Assembly: GCA_041399065.1 (NCBI GenBank)
Contig: JAWKTN010000003.1
Location: 434,001-498,000 of the forward strand
DNA: 64,000 bases
Reading direction: 5' to 3'
Source: JAGQPD01 sp020426865
GTDB taxonomy: Bacteria > Planctomycetota > Planctomycetia > Pirellulales > Pirellulaceae
The notes beneath the pieces are model-generated. The model did not search any database. It was not told where the DNA came from and saw only the letters and a program-made list of their open reading frames with translations. The first letter of the stretch is position 1. The number at the start of each line of letters is the position of its first letter. Positions 18,465 through 26,680 of this stretch are shown here, in pieces. Position numbers and translations under genes: made by a program.

Positions 18465-19232
18465 TCAACGGACCTCTGCTGGCACCTGACTCGTCGTTCG
18501 TTGCCGGCAATTGGGACAGCCGTTGTCGAACGCGCCGGGACAATTCCCCCCGCACGCGCGATTGCCTGCGTCTACGCCACGACGGCCGGGTTGGTCACGT
18601 GGTTCATCGGCAATGGTGTCAAATTCTTCTTGCTCAAGGTGCTGCGCCGCGTATTTTTCTCCGCTAAATGCCAACACGCGGGCAAATGCCCGCAAATGAT
18701 TGTGCGATGCACGTTCCAGGTTCTCGTAAACGAACTTCACGTCCGCTTGCTCCGTTGCAGTACTGGCATTTCGCAAGTCCTTAATGTCCAGCTCCTCAAT
18801 CAGCGCGCCGACCTTCGCGGCGGCAGCTTGCGATTCCGACCCCTGCGTCACAAGCTCCTCATACAATTTCGCCACGGCCGGATCCGCAAAGCCGGCATCG
18901 GCAGCGGGCACGTCGATTCCATAGCGCGCCATCAAGGATTTGATGGCACCCATGTGGCGTTCTTCAGCGGATGCGATGCGCGCGAACATCGGCAGGTTCC
19001 ATTTTTCACTCAGGGCCACGTACACATCGTGTGCCAGCTTTTCGTCGTCGTGCATGGCCACCAAGGCAGTTTTTGCTTTCTCGCTCAGGGGCGTTGCCGC
19101 TACGGCCGGGGCAGGGGGATTGATACCGAGCCGCCGCCACCCGCGCCCGGGACCGTATTGGGCCAGCGAAGCATTGGCCAGCACGATGACGATCAGGCCA
19201 CCCATTCCCACAGAAAAAAGTTGCTTTGTCAT
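18465..19232 (-). CDS. secreted DUF2202 (ferritin-like) protein with cysteine-rich tail
   Basis: A 255-residue protein with a signal peptide (MTKQLFSVGMGGLIVIVLANASLAQ) and a DUF2202 domain at about 45-200. The domain is recognised by HDDEKLAHDVYVAL, ASAEERHMGAIKSLM and NLERASHNHLRAFAR, whose Glu and His residues suggest a ferritin-like di-metal helical bundle. The C-terminal tail is unusual: four cysteines in CxxxC...CxxC between residues 227 and 242. The start at 19232 has AAAGGA eight bases upstream. Its position ahead of the kinase/regulator pair, in the same direction, suggests one regulatory unit, possibly sensing metal or oxidative stress; that is inference. Confidence 0.85.
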   Translation of the reverse strand: MTKQLFSVGMGGLIVIVLANASLAQYGPGRGWRRLGINPPAPAVAATPLSEKAKTALVAMHDDEKLAHDVYVALSEKWNLPMFARIASAEERHMGAIKSLMARYGIDVPAADAGFADPAVAKLYEELVTQGSESQAAAAKVGALIEELDIKDLRNASTATEQADVKFVYENLERASHNHLRAFARVLAFSGEKYAAQHLEQEEFDTIADEPRDQPGRRGVDAGNRACGGNCPGAFDNGCPNCRQRTTSQVPAEVR

Positions 19233-19240
19233 TGTCAGGG

Positions 19241-19246
19241 TCCTTT
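19241..19246 (-). promoter_or_regulatory. Shine-Dalgarno of the DUF2202 gene
   Basis: The minus strand reads AAAGGA, eight bases before ATG 19232, which selects this start over the ATG at 19280. Confidence 0.6.
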
Positions 19247-19310
19247 CAGAATTTTTGGTGTCCTCAGCTCCTCGAAACAACCAGGAGAACGTGCAGGAAC
19301 GTCGCCGGCC

Positions 19311-19329
19311 GTGTGAAATCTTTTCACAC
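19311..19329. promoter_or_regulatory. perfect inverted repeat upstream of DUF2202/TCS genes
   Basis: GTGTGAAATCTTTTCACAC: 8-base arms pair perfectly around a 3-base centre. It lies 79 bases upstream of the DUF2202 start. The dyad and its distance suit a dimeric regulator, and enhancer sites of NtrC-type activators have this shape. No convincing -24/-12 sigma-54 promoter was found between it and the gene, so the link with the regulator at 15645 is only a hypothesis. Confidence 0.45.
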
Positions 19330-19540
19330 CCTCGATTCGGGTGTTGTTACTTTTTTGCAGAGCACCATTGGTTCTTCTCCTTTCCGCTGCTCTCAATCCG
19401 CTCGGTCTTCCTCCCACGCCGACATTCCTCACGTCCGCGAGCATGGTTTACGCAGACATCGTGCCAATCGCATGAACAACAAGTCAGCCGATAGAATTCG
19501 GTAAGCCCACGCCGGTGCTCCTGACATTGTCGAACCGCAC

Positions 19541-19567
19541 CGGGAACATGTCCCGGGAACATGCCCC
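19541..19567. repeat. repeated palindromic GGGAACATG element
   Basis: Two adjacent copies of GGGAACATGYCCC occur, the first a near-perfect dyad (GGGAACATGTCCC), the second beginning within the end of the first. It could be a tandem operator. It lies about 400 bases upstream of the acyl-CoA ligase start. Confidence 0.4.
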
Positions 19568-19711
19568 TGGGAGGCTACAACAACCTAGCCGTGTGTGCCA
19601 ATTTCGTGTCACAGCAGGTGCCACACATCTGTTCGTCGGCAGGGCCTCGTTGATGTCGCTGGGGGGGCCCGTGGAACCAAAGCAACAGCGGCCAGTCGCG
19701 ACGTGGTCGAA

Positions 19712-19750
19712 CGCCGATCTCCACACAGCAACGCCGATCTCCACACAGCC
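19712..19750. repeat. 20-base tandem direct repeat, two copies
   Basis: The unit AACGCCGATCTCCACACAGC is followed directly by an identical copy. Such two-copy repeats usually arise by replication slippage. Confidence 0.75.
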
Positions 19751-19954
19751 AGCGTGTGTCGGATTCGCACATCTGGATTGGCCAAAAGGGATGCGTAAGG
19801 GGCAAAAAGGGATGCTCCGAGGGGGGACGCAGTGACCACAAGTCCTGCTTTGCTCGGCCTTGCTGCGTTTGCGCAATGTTTACAGGCAAAGGCGCGAAAC
19901 TTGCGGACTATATTCGCCCGATAGAAGGAATAGGGGGATGAGGCTGAGGACCGT

Positions 19955-19960
19955 GGAGGA
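19955..19960 (+). promoter_or_regulatory. Shine-Dalgarno of the acyl-CoA ligase gene
   Basis: GGAGGA six bases before ATG 19967, a near-consensus site that fixes the start. Confidence 0.8.
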
Positions 19961-19966
19961 GCTAGC

Positions 19967-22672
19967 ATGCCTGTTCGAAATCTTGACAAGATTTTTGCAC
20001 CGGAACGGATCGCAGTGGTGGGGGCGAGTAGTCGTGACCCGAGTATCGGCCACACGCTGCTGCACAACCTGACGGTTGGTGGGTTCGCGGGAAAGATCTT
20101 TCCGGTCAACCCGAAGTACACGGCATTGGAGAATCTTGCGTGCTACCAGCGGATTATCGATTTGCCGGAGGTGCCGGACTTGGCGGTGATTTGCACACCG
20201 GCCGGTACAGTACCTCAGATCGTGCGTGATTGTGGCGAGATGGGGATACGGGGGTTGGTGATTCTTTCTGCGGGATTCCGTGAAGCGGGACCGCAGGGTG
20301 AGCTGTTGGAAGCGGAGTTGCGGGAGACGGCCAAGCACTACGACGGGATGCGCATCATAGGTCCGAACTGTTTGGGAATTATTGCACCGCATCATGCGCT
20401 CAACGCAAGCTTCGCCAGCGATTCGCCCCCGAAAGGGCATGTCGCGTTCATCTCGCAGTCAGGCGCCCTATGCACGTCGGTGTTGGATTGGGCCCTGCGC
20501 GAGCATGTCGGGTTTTCGCATTTTGTTTCCGTGGGCAACATGATGGATGTTGGCGTGGCGGACCTGATTGATTATTTCGCCGAAGACCGTTGGACCGAGT
20601 CGATTATCCTGTATGTGGAATCGATTACCGAGGCTCGCGAATTCATGTCAGCGGCCCGAGCCTTTACGCGGGTGCGTCCGATCATTGCCTACAAGGCGGG
20701 CCGGTTCGCCGAATCGGCCAAGGCCGCTCAATCCCATACCGGCGCAATGGCCGGTGTCGATAGTGTCTACGAAGCCGCTTTGGCTCGGGCAGGGATCGTC
20801 CGGGTCTTTGAAGTCGACGACTTGTTTGATTGTGCCGAATTGCTGGGGCGGCAGCGTACACCCAAAGGGCCGCGGCTGGCGATCGTCACCAATGCCGGCG
20901 GTCCTGGGGTCATGGCGACCGATGCGCTGCTGGAGCGACATGGCGAGCTCTCGCGGCTCGCCGATGCCACGATCGAGAAGTTGAACCAGCAGCTACCCGC
21001 CGCTTGGTCGCATGGCAATCCCATAGACATTCTAGGGGACGCCAATCCGAAGCGGTTCGGCGTCGCTGTCGAGGCCGTGGTTGCCGACAACAACGTGGAT
21101 GGCGTGCTGGTGGTGTTGACGCCGCAGTCGGTAACGGACCCGACCGCCTCGGCCGAGGCGGTAATTGCGGCAGCCAAGAAGTCGCAGAAGCCGGTGTTGG
21201 CCGCGTGGATGGGTGGTGACAAGGTTCGTCCCGGAATCGACCTCTTCAACAAAGCGGGCATACCAACGTATTCGTCACCAGAAAAGGCGATCCGGGCGTT
21301 CATGTACCTTGTAAATTACGCGCGCAATCGCGACATGTTGTATGAGACGCCGGCCGAGGTGCCGATGAATTTTCCATTGAACCGCGAGAAGCTGCGGGCG
21401 GTATTCGATACGATTCTCAGCGAAGGACACGATGTTCTTACCGAGAGCACGTCGAAAGCCATGCTGGAGGCCTATGAGATTCCGGTCTCGAAGACGTATG
21501 TTGCGCGGTCGAAAAAGGACGCGGTCGAATACGCCAGGCGGGTTGGTTTTCCGGTGGTATTGAAAGTCTTCTCTCCGGAAATCACGCATAAGACAGACGT
21601 TGGCGGAGTTGAATTGAATTTGGCGAATGAGGTCGACGTCGTTGCAGCTTTTGAGAGAATTGTGACGCGGGCGCGTGAGATGCGACCGGATGCGTTAGTC
21701 GAGGGAGTGACGGTGCAACGGATGGTCGCCAATCCGAGCGGTCGCGAGTTGATTGTCGGCGCCAAACGCGACCCGGTCTTTGGCACCGTGTTGCTTGTGG
21801 GGGCAGGTGGGACGACCGCCGAGTTGTTTCAGGATCGTGCGTTGGAATTGCCGCCATTGAGCGAGCGGCTAGCGCGACGCATGTTGAAATCGTTGCGATC
21901 CTGGCCATTGTTGCAAGGCTATCGTGGTCATCCAGGTGTTAACGTGGATCGACTGATCGAGGTCCTGATGCGACTCTCGTACCTCGTCGCGGACTATCCG
22001 GAGATTGTTGAGCTGGACGTCAACCCGCTTTTGGTGACGACCGAGGACGCGATCGCCTTGGATGCACGGATCGTGCTTGATCATGAATCGATTCTACATC
22101 CTGTCCGTCCCTATTCGCACCTGGCAATTCGGCCGTACCCTGAGGAATACAGCAAGATGGCGCGACTGAAGGATGGTACATCGCTGTTGCTGCGTCCGAT
22201 CAAGCCGGAGGACGAGCCGATGTGGCATGAGTTGCTCGGCGGTTGTACTCCCGAAACGATTCGACTGAGATTTCGCTATTTGGTGAAATCGACGACGCAC
22301 GAGATGGCTGCGCGGTTCTGTTTTACCGACTACGATCGCGAGATAGCGATTGTGGCCGAATCCGAAGACGATGGTCAGCGAAAGCTGATGGGGGTCGGAC
22401 GATTGGTGGCCGATGCCGACCATCACGAAGCAGAATACGCCGTGTTGGTCGGAGACGCGTGGCAGGGACTCGGTCTGGGGTCGCTGCTGACGGATTATTG
22501 TCTGGAGATTTGTGAGCACTGGAACATTAAGAAAGTGATGGCCGAGGTCGCACCGGAAAATGATCGCATGCTCGGCATGTTCAAACACCGCGGCTTCAAG
22601 CTCGACCACACGATCGCATCCGATGTTGTCGTGGCCACCAAGGAACTAACGGAAGTCGCGGTGGCTCATTGA
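19967..22672 (+). CDS. ADP-forming acyl-CoA ligase fused to GNAT acetyltransferase
   Basis: A 901-residue fusion. Residues 1-460 are the NDP-forming acyl-CoA synthetase alpha part: CoA-binding (ERIAVVGASSRDPSIG at 13-28), the ligase fold (GPNCLGI at 132-138), and SHTGAMAG with His257, the phosphohistidine position of ADP-forming acetyl-CoA synthetases. Residues about 475-710 are an ATP-grasp beta part (FPVVLKVFSPEITHKTDVGGV). The last 165 residues are a GNAT domain with the acetyl-CoA loop AWQGLGLGSLL. The same layout occurs in protein lysine acetyltransferases of the Pat/PatZ type, where the catalytic His is usually replaced; here it is kept, so acyl-CoA/ATP chemistry may be active. The 3' end overlaps the convergent ATP-grasp gene by 7 bases. 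Confidence 0.93.
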   Translation: MPVRNLDKIFAPERIAVVGASSRDPSIGHTLLHNLTVGGFAGKIFPVNPKYTALENLACYQRIIDLPEVPDLAVICTPAGTVPQIVRDCGEMGIRGLVILSAGFREAGPQGELLEAELRETAKHYDGMRIIGPNCLGIIAPHHALNASFASDSPPKGHVAFISQSGALCTSVLDWALREHVGFSHFVSVGNMMDVGVADLIDYFAEDRWTESIILYVESITEAREFMSAARAFTRVRPIIAYKAGRFAESAKAAQSHTGAMAGVDSVYEAALARAGIVRVFEVDDLFDCAELLGRQRTPKGPRLAIVTNAGGPGVMATDALLERHGELSRLADATIEKLNQQLPAAWSHGNPIDILGDANPKRFGVAVEAVVADNNVDGVLVVLTPQSVTDPTASAEAVIAAAKKSQKPVLAAWMGGDKVRPGIDLFNKAGIPTYSSPEKAIRAFMYLVNYARNRDMLYETPAEVPMNFPLNREKLRAVFDTILSEGHDVLTESTSKAMLEAYEIPVSKTYVARSKKDAVEYARRVGFPVVLKVFSPEITHKTDVGGVELNLANEVDVVAAFERIVTRAREMRPDALVEGVTVQRMVANPSGRELIVGAKRDPVFGTVLLVGAGGTTAELFQDRALELPPLSERLARRMLKSLRSWPLLQGYRGHPGVNVDRLIEVLMRLSYLVADYPEIVELDVNPLLVTTEDAIALDARIVLDHESILHPVRPYSHLAIRPYPEEYSKMARLKDGTSLLLRPIKPEDEPMWHELLGGCTPETIRLRFRYLVKSTTHEMAARFCFTDYDREIAIVAESEDDGQRKLMGVGRLVADADHHEAEYAVLVGDAWQGLGLGSLLTDYCLEICEHWNIKKVMAEVAPENDRMLGMFKHRGFKLDHTIASDVVVATKELTEVAVAH

Positions 22673-24132
22673 TCACAACCAATCACGTTCCAAAACGAAC
22701 TATCCAGGTTGCGCAGCGCTTCGGCCGTGTCGTTTCCTATCGAGATCACATCCAAGGCGCTGGCCGTAACCATTCTGCCGGGGGACGTAATAATGAGGCA
22801 CCCTAGTCCGGTCCGAGCGTCCCACAACGCACGATCAAGCTGGCTGAGGAGACGCGGGACACCGATACTTGCCAGCAGATAAGACTCGCATACTCGTGTC
22901 ACATAGGGTTGAGACTTCCAGTCACCGAACAGCCGATTCATCAATGTCATGGGCCCTGATGTACCTCCCCATCGCCCGTTGCACTCGATGAATTCGATTC
23001 GCGAGTCTTCCAATTCCTTACCGACCAGGACCATGTCAAACGAGCACCGACCGACATAGCCCAGTCGTTGGAACAGTCGGCCGATCATCCATGCTTGTAT
23101 GGTAATTTGTTGTGTCGCCTTGTCAGGAAGCTCAACCGGCGCGCTCCCCACGAAGATCCCTTCCTTTCTTTCAATCAATTGTGAGAAGAGCCCTTCCAAG
23201 ACGGGACCGCCTTCCCGTCGCGGAGGAATCCACAACTGAACCGATGGCGACATGAGAACGTCTTCTTCCCAGCTGTTGACAAGCACTTTGCAATCGCCGT
23301 GCCATTGGATCACGTTCACTAGTTTGCTTAGACGATCCCTAATCTCTTGTAGTGTCAGATCCGTGATTTCGTCAGCTGGCAATACAATGGTCCCTTCACC
23401 GCCGGCGGCACTGGGAAGTTTGATGCCGATCGCGGCGGACGTTCGCGACAGCTCGCGAACGCATTCTGATAACTTGGCGAGGTTCCCTGCCGATCGACAG
23501 CGGGGTACGGCCCCACAACCAAACAATCGGGTCACGACCTCCGCGAAGGCAATCTTGTCGTTAACCCATCGGGCCAAATTCGCATGCGGAGCGATCACCT
23601 TAATGGGCACCTTTGCCGCGTCACTTAGAAGCTGTGCCAGATTCCAAATGGCCGGCGAACCCATATGGGGATGCAAGTACGTAAGACGACCTGTTCGTAA
23701 CCGTTGCACCAATTCGGACCGGACTTGCACGTCTGCCCAACTGGCCTCGGCAACATGCTGTGAGATGTCAGATGTGTGAGGGTGCAACCACAAAACATCA
23801 CCCAAGCCGAGCTGATCCCGGCAATAAGCTTCGTAGTCTGTCGAGACAGGGCTGGTCGTCAGCACGAGATCCCCATTGCCAGCTCGCAACCTGGCTCGCT
23901 CCTGGTAAAAACGCGTGTCAGCGTTCACTCTTGTCCGCTGGATCATCGTCAGATCGTCGATGTGTAAGGTTGGCTCGCGACCTAACAGTTCCGGTATCAT
24001 CACCTTCCCTGGAGCGGGCGGAGCAAGTTCTCGATGTTCACGCAAGAGGCTTGTTGCGAGTTCGTCGACCATGGTCGTTTGAGCCACGGTGGGATGGGCA
24101 GTCAAATGAGAGACAATTGGGCAATGCCGCAT
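22666..24132 (-). CDS. pre-ATP-grasp protein, peptide-ligase-like
   Basis: A 488-residue protein of the ATP-grasp superfamily, ATP-dependent carboxylate-amine ligases. Seen: a Rossmann-like pre-ATP-grasp region (about 80-190), the glycine-rich ATP loop KLPSAAGGEG at 238-247, and FIECNGRWGGTS at 381-392 with the Glu-x-Asn metal-binding signature. A C-terminal extension of about 90 residues follows, as in PGM1-type peptide ligases. The start at 24132 is fixed by AAGGAG seven bases upstream. It is the last gene of an apparent three-gene operon after the hemerythrin and the class II amidotransferase. Substrate unknown: an amino acid or small acid joined to an amine is the most that can be said. 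Family assignment rests on motifs alone. Confidence 0.75.
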   Translation of the reverse strand: MRHCPIVSHLTAHPTVAQTTMVDELATSLLREHRELAPPAPGKVMIPELLGREPTLHIDDLTMIQRTRVNADTRFYQERARLRAGNGDLVLTTSPVSTDYEAYCRDQLGLGDVLWLHPHTSDISQHVAEASWADVQVRSELVQRLRTGRLTYLHPHMGSPAIWNLAQLLSDAAKVPIKVIAPHANLARWVNDKIAFAEVVTRLFGCGAVPRCRSAGNLAKLSECVRELSRTSAAIGIKLPSAAGGEGTIVLPADEITDLTLQEIRDRLSKLVNVIQWHGDCKVLVNSWEEDVLMSPSVQLWIPPRREGGPVLEGLFSQLIERKEGIFVGSAPVELPDKATQQITIQAWMIGRLFQRLGYVGRCSFDMVLVGKELEDSRIEFIECNGRWGGTSGPMTLMNRLFGDWKSQPYVTRVCESYLLASIGVPRLLSQLDRALWDARTGLGCLIITSPGRMVTASALDVISIGNDTAEALRNLDSSFWNVIGCDQ

Positions 24133-24139
24133 GTCATCG

Positions 24140-24145
24140 CTCCTT
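24140..24145 (-). promoter_or_regulatory. Shine-Dalgarno of the ATP-grasp gene
   Basis: AAGGAG on the minus strand, seven bases before ATG 24132, lying in the 47-base gap after the amidotransferase stop. Confidence 0.75.
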
Positions 24146-24179
24146 CACGTTCAGACCCACAATCGACGCGACACCATGA

Positions 24180-25022
24180 CTAGGAGACGAGCGAGATGGT
24201 TCGCAAATCTCCCGATCCATTAGCAATGAGCAGGGATCGGTTTGGCAATTCCAACCAAGGCTCGTGAGTGATCTTCTCTGACGCAACGACCGTCGCCCGA
24301 TAAGGAATTGACGCGTCATGACGAATATGTGGTATGCCACATATCTCGCAATCGTGAACATCTTGACGCATTGCGAGATACAACGTTTGATTCCACCGCA
24401 CGGCAACAAGCATCCTCCCATCGGACAACACAATATTCAGTCTCGCGGGTCTTTCGGGCGATAGCTCATCGCTCCGGCGCGCCAGCTCCGGAATTGCCCG
24501 CGTCATCAGATGAACGACCAGGTCGACGTCCTGGCATTGTTCACCGAGCGGCTGCCCCATGTGTTGTAGCCGACTGAGCAACCAATAAAAGACGAGTTCA
24601 CTGTCGGTCGTGCCTTCTCGACAAATGGCGAGTGGCGGTGAAACCTCCGATCTAAGCTGCGATTGTAGTTGCTCAAATCCAGTAATGGTTCCATTATGTG
24701 CAAACGTCCAAACATTGTGAATGAATGGGTGCGTGTTCTCGATTCGTACCTTACCTACCGATGCCCGCCTTACATGCGCGATAATCGTCTGCGCGTACAC
24801 TTTCTCGGCTGTCGTGCTGAACCATAGGTCCTCATAGGCGGACTTGATACTACGCTCAACCCGGGGAAGTCCGTCCTCATACCACGCAATGCCCCATCCG
24901 TCCGGGTGGGCAATTCCCGCGGAGTCCTGGCGACTTTGGTGCATTATTGCATTTTGTGCGTATGCCAGACTACATTCGACCTTCGTCGCCTCGTTGGATA
25001 TGAACCCATATAGCCGACACAT
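24180..25022 (-). CDS. class II glutamine amidotransferase
   Basis: A 280-residue N-terminal-nucleophile amidotransferase of the YafJ/GATase-II type. The start is fixed by function: after Met removal Cys2 of MCRLYGF is the catalytic nucleophile, so ATG 25022 is preferred over the ATG at 25073, which lies inside the hemerythrin gene. Other family features: HQSRQDSAGIAHPDGWGIAWY near 28-48, HVRRASVGKVRIENTHPF near 80-97, and HNGTI. The family releases ammonia from glutamine or cleaves gamma-glutamyl groups, as EgtC does in ergothioneine synthesis. No synthase domain is fused, so a partner is expected; the adjacent ATP-grasp protein is the obvious candidate (inference). Ten bases separate it from the hemerythrin stop. 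Confidence 0.88.
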   Translation of the reverse strand: MCRLYGFISNEATKVECSLAYAQNAIMHQSRQDSAGIAHPDGWGIAWYEDGLPRVERSIKSAYEDLWFSTTAEKVYAQTIIAHVRRASVGKVRIENTHPFIHNVWTFAHNGTITGFEQLQSQLRSEVSPPLAICREGTTDSELVFYWLLSRLQHMGQPLGEQCQDVDLVVHLMTRAIPELARRSDELSPERPARLNIVLSDGRMLVAVRWNQTLYLAMRQDVHDCEICGIPHIRHDASIPYRATVVASEKITHEPWLELPNRSLLIANGSGDLRTISLVS

Positions 25023-25032
25023 TTGTTGCCTT

Positions 25033-25512
25033 TCAGCAGTACTCCAACTCTGTCCAGCGTTTACCTCTGGCACGCAAATCCAATAGCCGTTGCTGGGCTC
25101 GTTCTTGCTGTGCCGCAGGCCACGCGGCCAGATGGCTTATCAGCGTCCCACACCCTTCCGCGTGCTTCAGCCCTGTTTTCAGGCTCTGAAGAATCTCCTG
25201 TTGGAAAACGGCGTCGACCAGTTGCAAAGGACGACCGCGAACTAGCGAGTTCAATGCGTGGCACACAATGCGATGCTCGCTACGCAGCTTCTCTTCTAAC
25301 CGATCCCCGCGACACCGACCGATCTCGGGATACAACACCTGTTCCTCGAACTCAATATGTGCACCCGCCGACCGGTCAAGCTCGTCCGCTAGTCGCTGTG
25401 CTCCTGCCATATCATGGTCCTCAATCCTGGCGATTACCTCCACCAACGCCCGTGTCATCGCTTGATGGTCCTCTAAGAACAACCGCACCAACTCCGGTTC
25501 TTGAGCTGACAT
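25033..25512 (-). CDS. hemerythrin-like cation-binding protein
   Basis: A 159-residue four-helix protein of the hemerythrin HHE family. Likely di-iron ligands are spread as expected: EDHQAM (helix 1), HIEFEEQVLYPEI (helix 2, with Glu two turns on), SEHRIVCHAL (helix 3) and LKHAEGCGTLI (helix 4). Such proteins bind O2, NO or iron. The start at 25512 is preferred because GAGAGAGG lies a few bases upstream; an in-frame ATG at 25533 would add seven residues. First gene of the apparent operon with the amidotransferase and ATP-grasp genes. It might supply iron or protect an oxygen-sensitive step, but nothing in the sequence settles this. Confidence 0.82.
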   Translation of the reverse strand: MSAQEPELVRLFLEDHQAMTRALVEVIARIEDHDMAGAQRLADELDRSAGAHIEFEEQVLYPEIGRCRGDRLEEKLRSEHRIVCHALNSLVRGRPLQLVDAVFQQEILQSLKTGLKHAEGCGTLISHLAAWPAAQQERAQQRLLDLRARGKRWTELEYC

Positions 25513-25669
25513 CGGACCTCTCTCCCCTAGCATGATTGCCCGGCGCCTAAAAACCTACAGAACCTGAATCTACAGGAAATCTGTGCAAGAATCGGACCAC
25601 AGCAAGGAATCCGGAGAACGTGGCCTGCACACGGGCCAGGTGTGTGCGAAATTGGTCATGGCGTGATCG

Positions 25670-26599
25670 TCATCCAACAAGCTCGTGCAGATGTTGCTCG
25701 ACACATTCTGCCAACGCCAGCGGGTTGTATCCTCCCTCGAGCATGCTGACGATTCGCCCATGCGTATGGGCCCTGGCGACCTCGATGATGTCCCTCGTGA
25801 AAGCCGCAAAGTCATCGCTTTCCAACCCCAGGGAACCGATGGGGTCGTCTTTGTGGCTGTCGAATCCGGCACTGATTAGTATCAGCTCGGGCTTGATTCG
25901 TGCCGCGAACTCATGCAGTCGCTGTCGGAACATGTCGAGTTGTCGCGATCGAGGCGTACCCCATTGGACAGGGATGTTGCAGGTGGCACCCAATCCTGGC
26001 CCGGCACCGGTTTCATCTTCCGCACCTGTACCAGGATAGAACGGGTAGCGATGCATAGACAGAAACCCGACAGTCGCATCTTGCCAGAATGTGGCTTGTG
26101 TGCCATTACCATGATGAACGTCGAAATCGACAATCAAGACCTGACCTACCCCTGCCGTTTGCTGAGCGTGCCGAGCGGCGATGGCAATGTTGTTGAACAA
26201 ACAAAATCCCATCGGATGGTCGGGCATGGCGTGGTGTCCGGGGGGACGCACCAGGCAAAATGCCGTCGTATCTTCACCCGCACAGACGCGATCGACCGCA
26301 TCGCAGACGGCGCCCACGGCCATCCTGGCCACATGGTACGACTGCGGGCATACGACGGTATCCTGTTCGATGTATCCACCGCCACCGGCCGCGAATAGCT
26401 CGACAGAATGTATGTACTCGGGGGTATGTACGAGCTGCAATTGTTGTTTCGTTGCAATCTCCCAAGCTGGGCGCCGACAGAACGCGTCCAGGGAAATGAA
26501 ATTGAGATGGCGCACGACGGGAGGCAATCGGTCGGGGCATTCGGGATGACTGCCCGTTTGGTGCTGGAGAAAGACCGGATCGTAGTAGAGTAATGTCAT
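25670..26599 (-). CDS. class II histone-deacetylase-like amidohydrolase
   Basis: A 309-residue zinc amidohydrolase of the arginase/deacetylase fold, related to class II histone deacetylases and acetylpolyamine amidohydrolases. Seen: RPPGHH at 118-123 with the catalytic His pair, FNNIAIAA at 135-142, DFDVHHGNGT at 158-167 carrying zinc ligands Asp160 and His162, SAGFDSHKDDP with the third ligand Asp247, and the catalytic Tyr in EGGYN near 290. All key residues are present, so it should be active on N-acetylated or other acylated amines. It lies 157 bases upstream of the hemerythrin gene on the same strand and could belong to the same pathway. Confidence 0.93.
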   Translation of the reverse strand: MTLLYYDPVFLQHQTGSHPECPDRLPPVVRHLNFISLDAFCRRPAWEIATKQQLQLVHTPEYIHSVELFAAGGGGYIEQDTVVCPQSYHVARMAVGAVCDAVDRVCAGEDTTAFCLVRPPGHHAMPDHPMGFCLFNNIAIAARHAQQTAGVGQVLIVDFDVHHGNGTQATFWQDATVGFLSMHRYPFYPGTGAEDETGAGPGLGATCNIPVQWGTPRSRQLDMFRQRLHEFAARIKPELILISAGFDSHKDDPIGSLGLESDDFAAFTRDIIEVARAHTHGRIVSMLEGGYNPLALAECVEQHLHELVG

Positions 26600-26680
26600 G
26601 GATGTTGTTCGCTTTGGCGATCCTGGCGTGCCCCTTTGAGGCGTTTACGTCGCTTCTTTATCGCAGGGATGCGAGAACTG

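Larger units (their letters stand above)
19330..19954. other. intergenic region with several short direct repeats
   Basis: No supported gene between the DUF2202 and acyl-CoA ligase genes. It contains the GGAACATG dyad at 19541-19567, a 20-base tandem repeat at 19712-19750, and a repeated phrase AAAAGGGATGC at about 19783 and 19805. Short open frames here lack ribosome-binding sites and family resemblance. Confidence 0.6.

Noticed and set aside
18216..19316. 366-codon plus-strand open frame over the kinase and DUF2202 genes
   Set aside because: Antisense to two genes with strong motifs; no signal for translation.
19515..19835. 106-codon open frame in the gap upstream of the acyl-CoA ligase
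   Set aside because: It is made of the tandem repeats described, has no ribosome-binding site and no family match.
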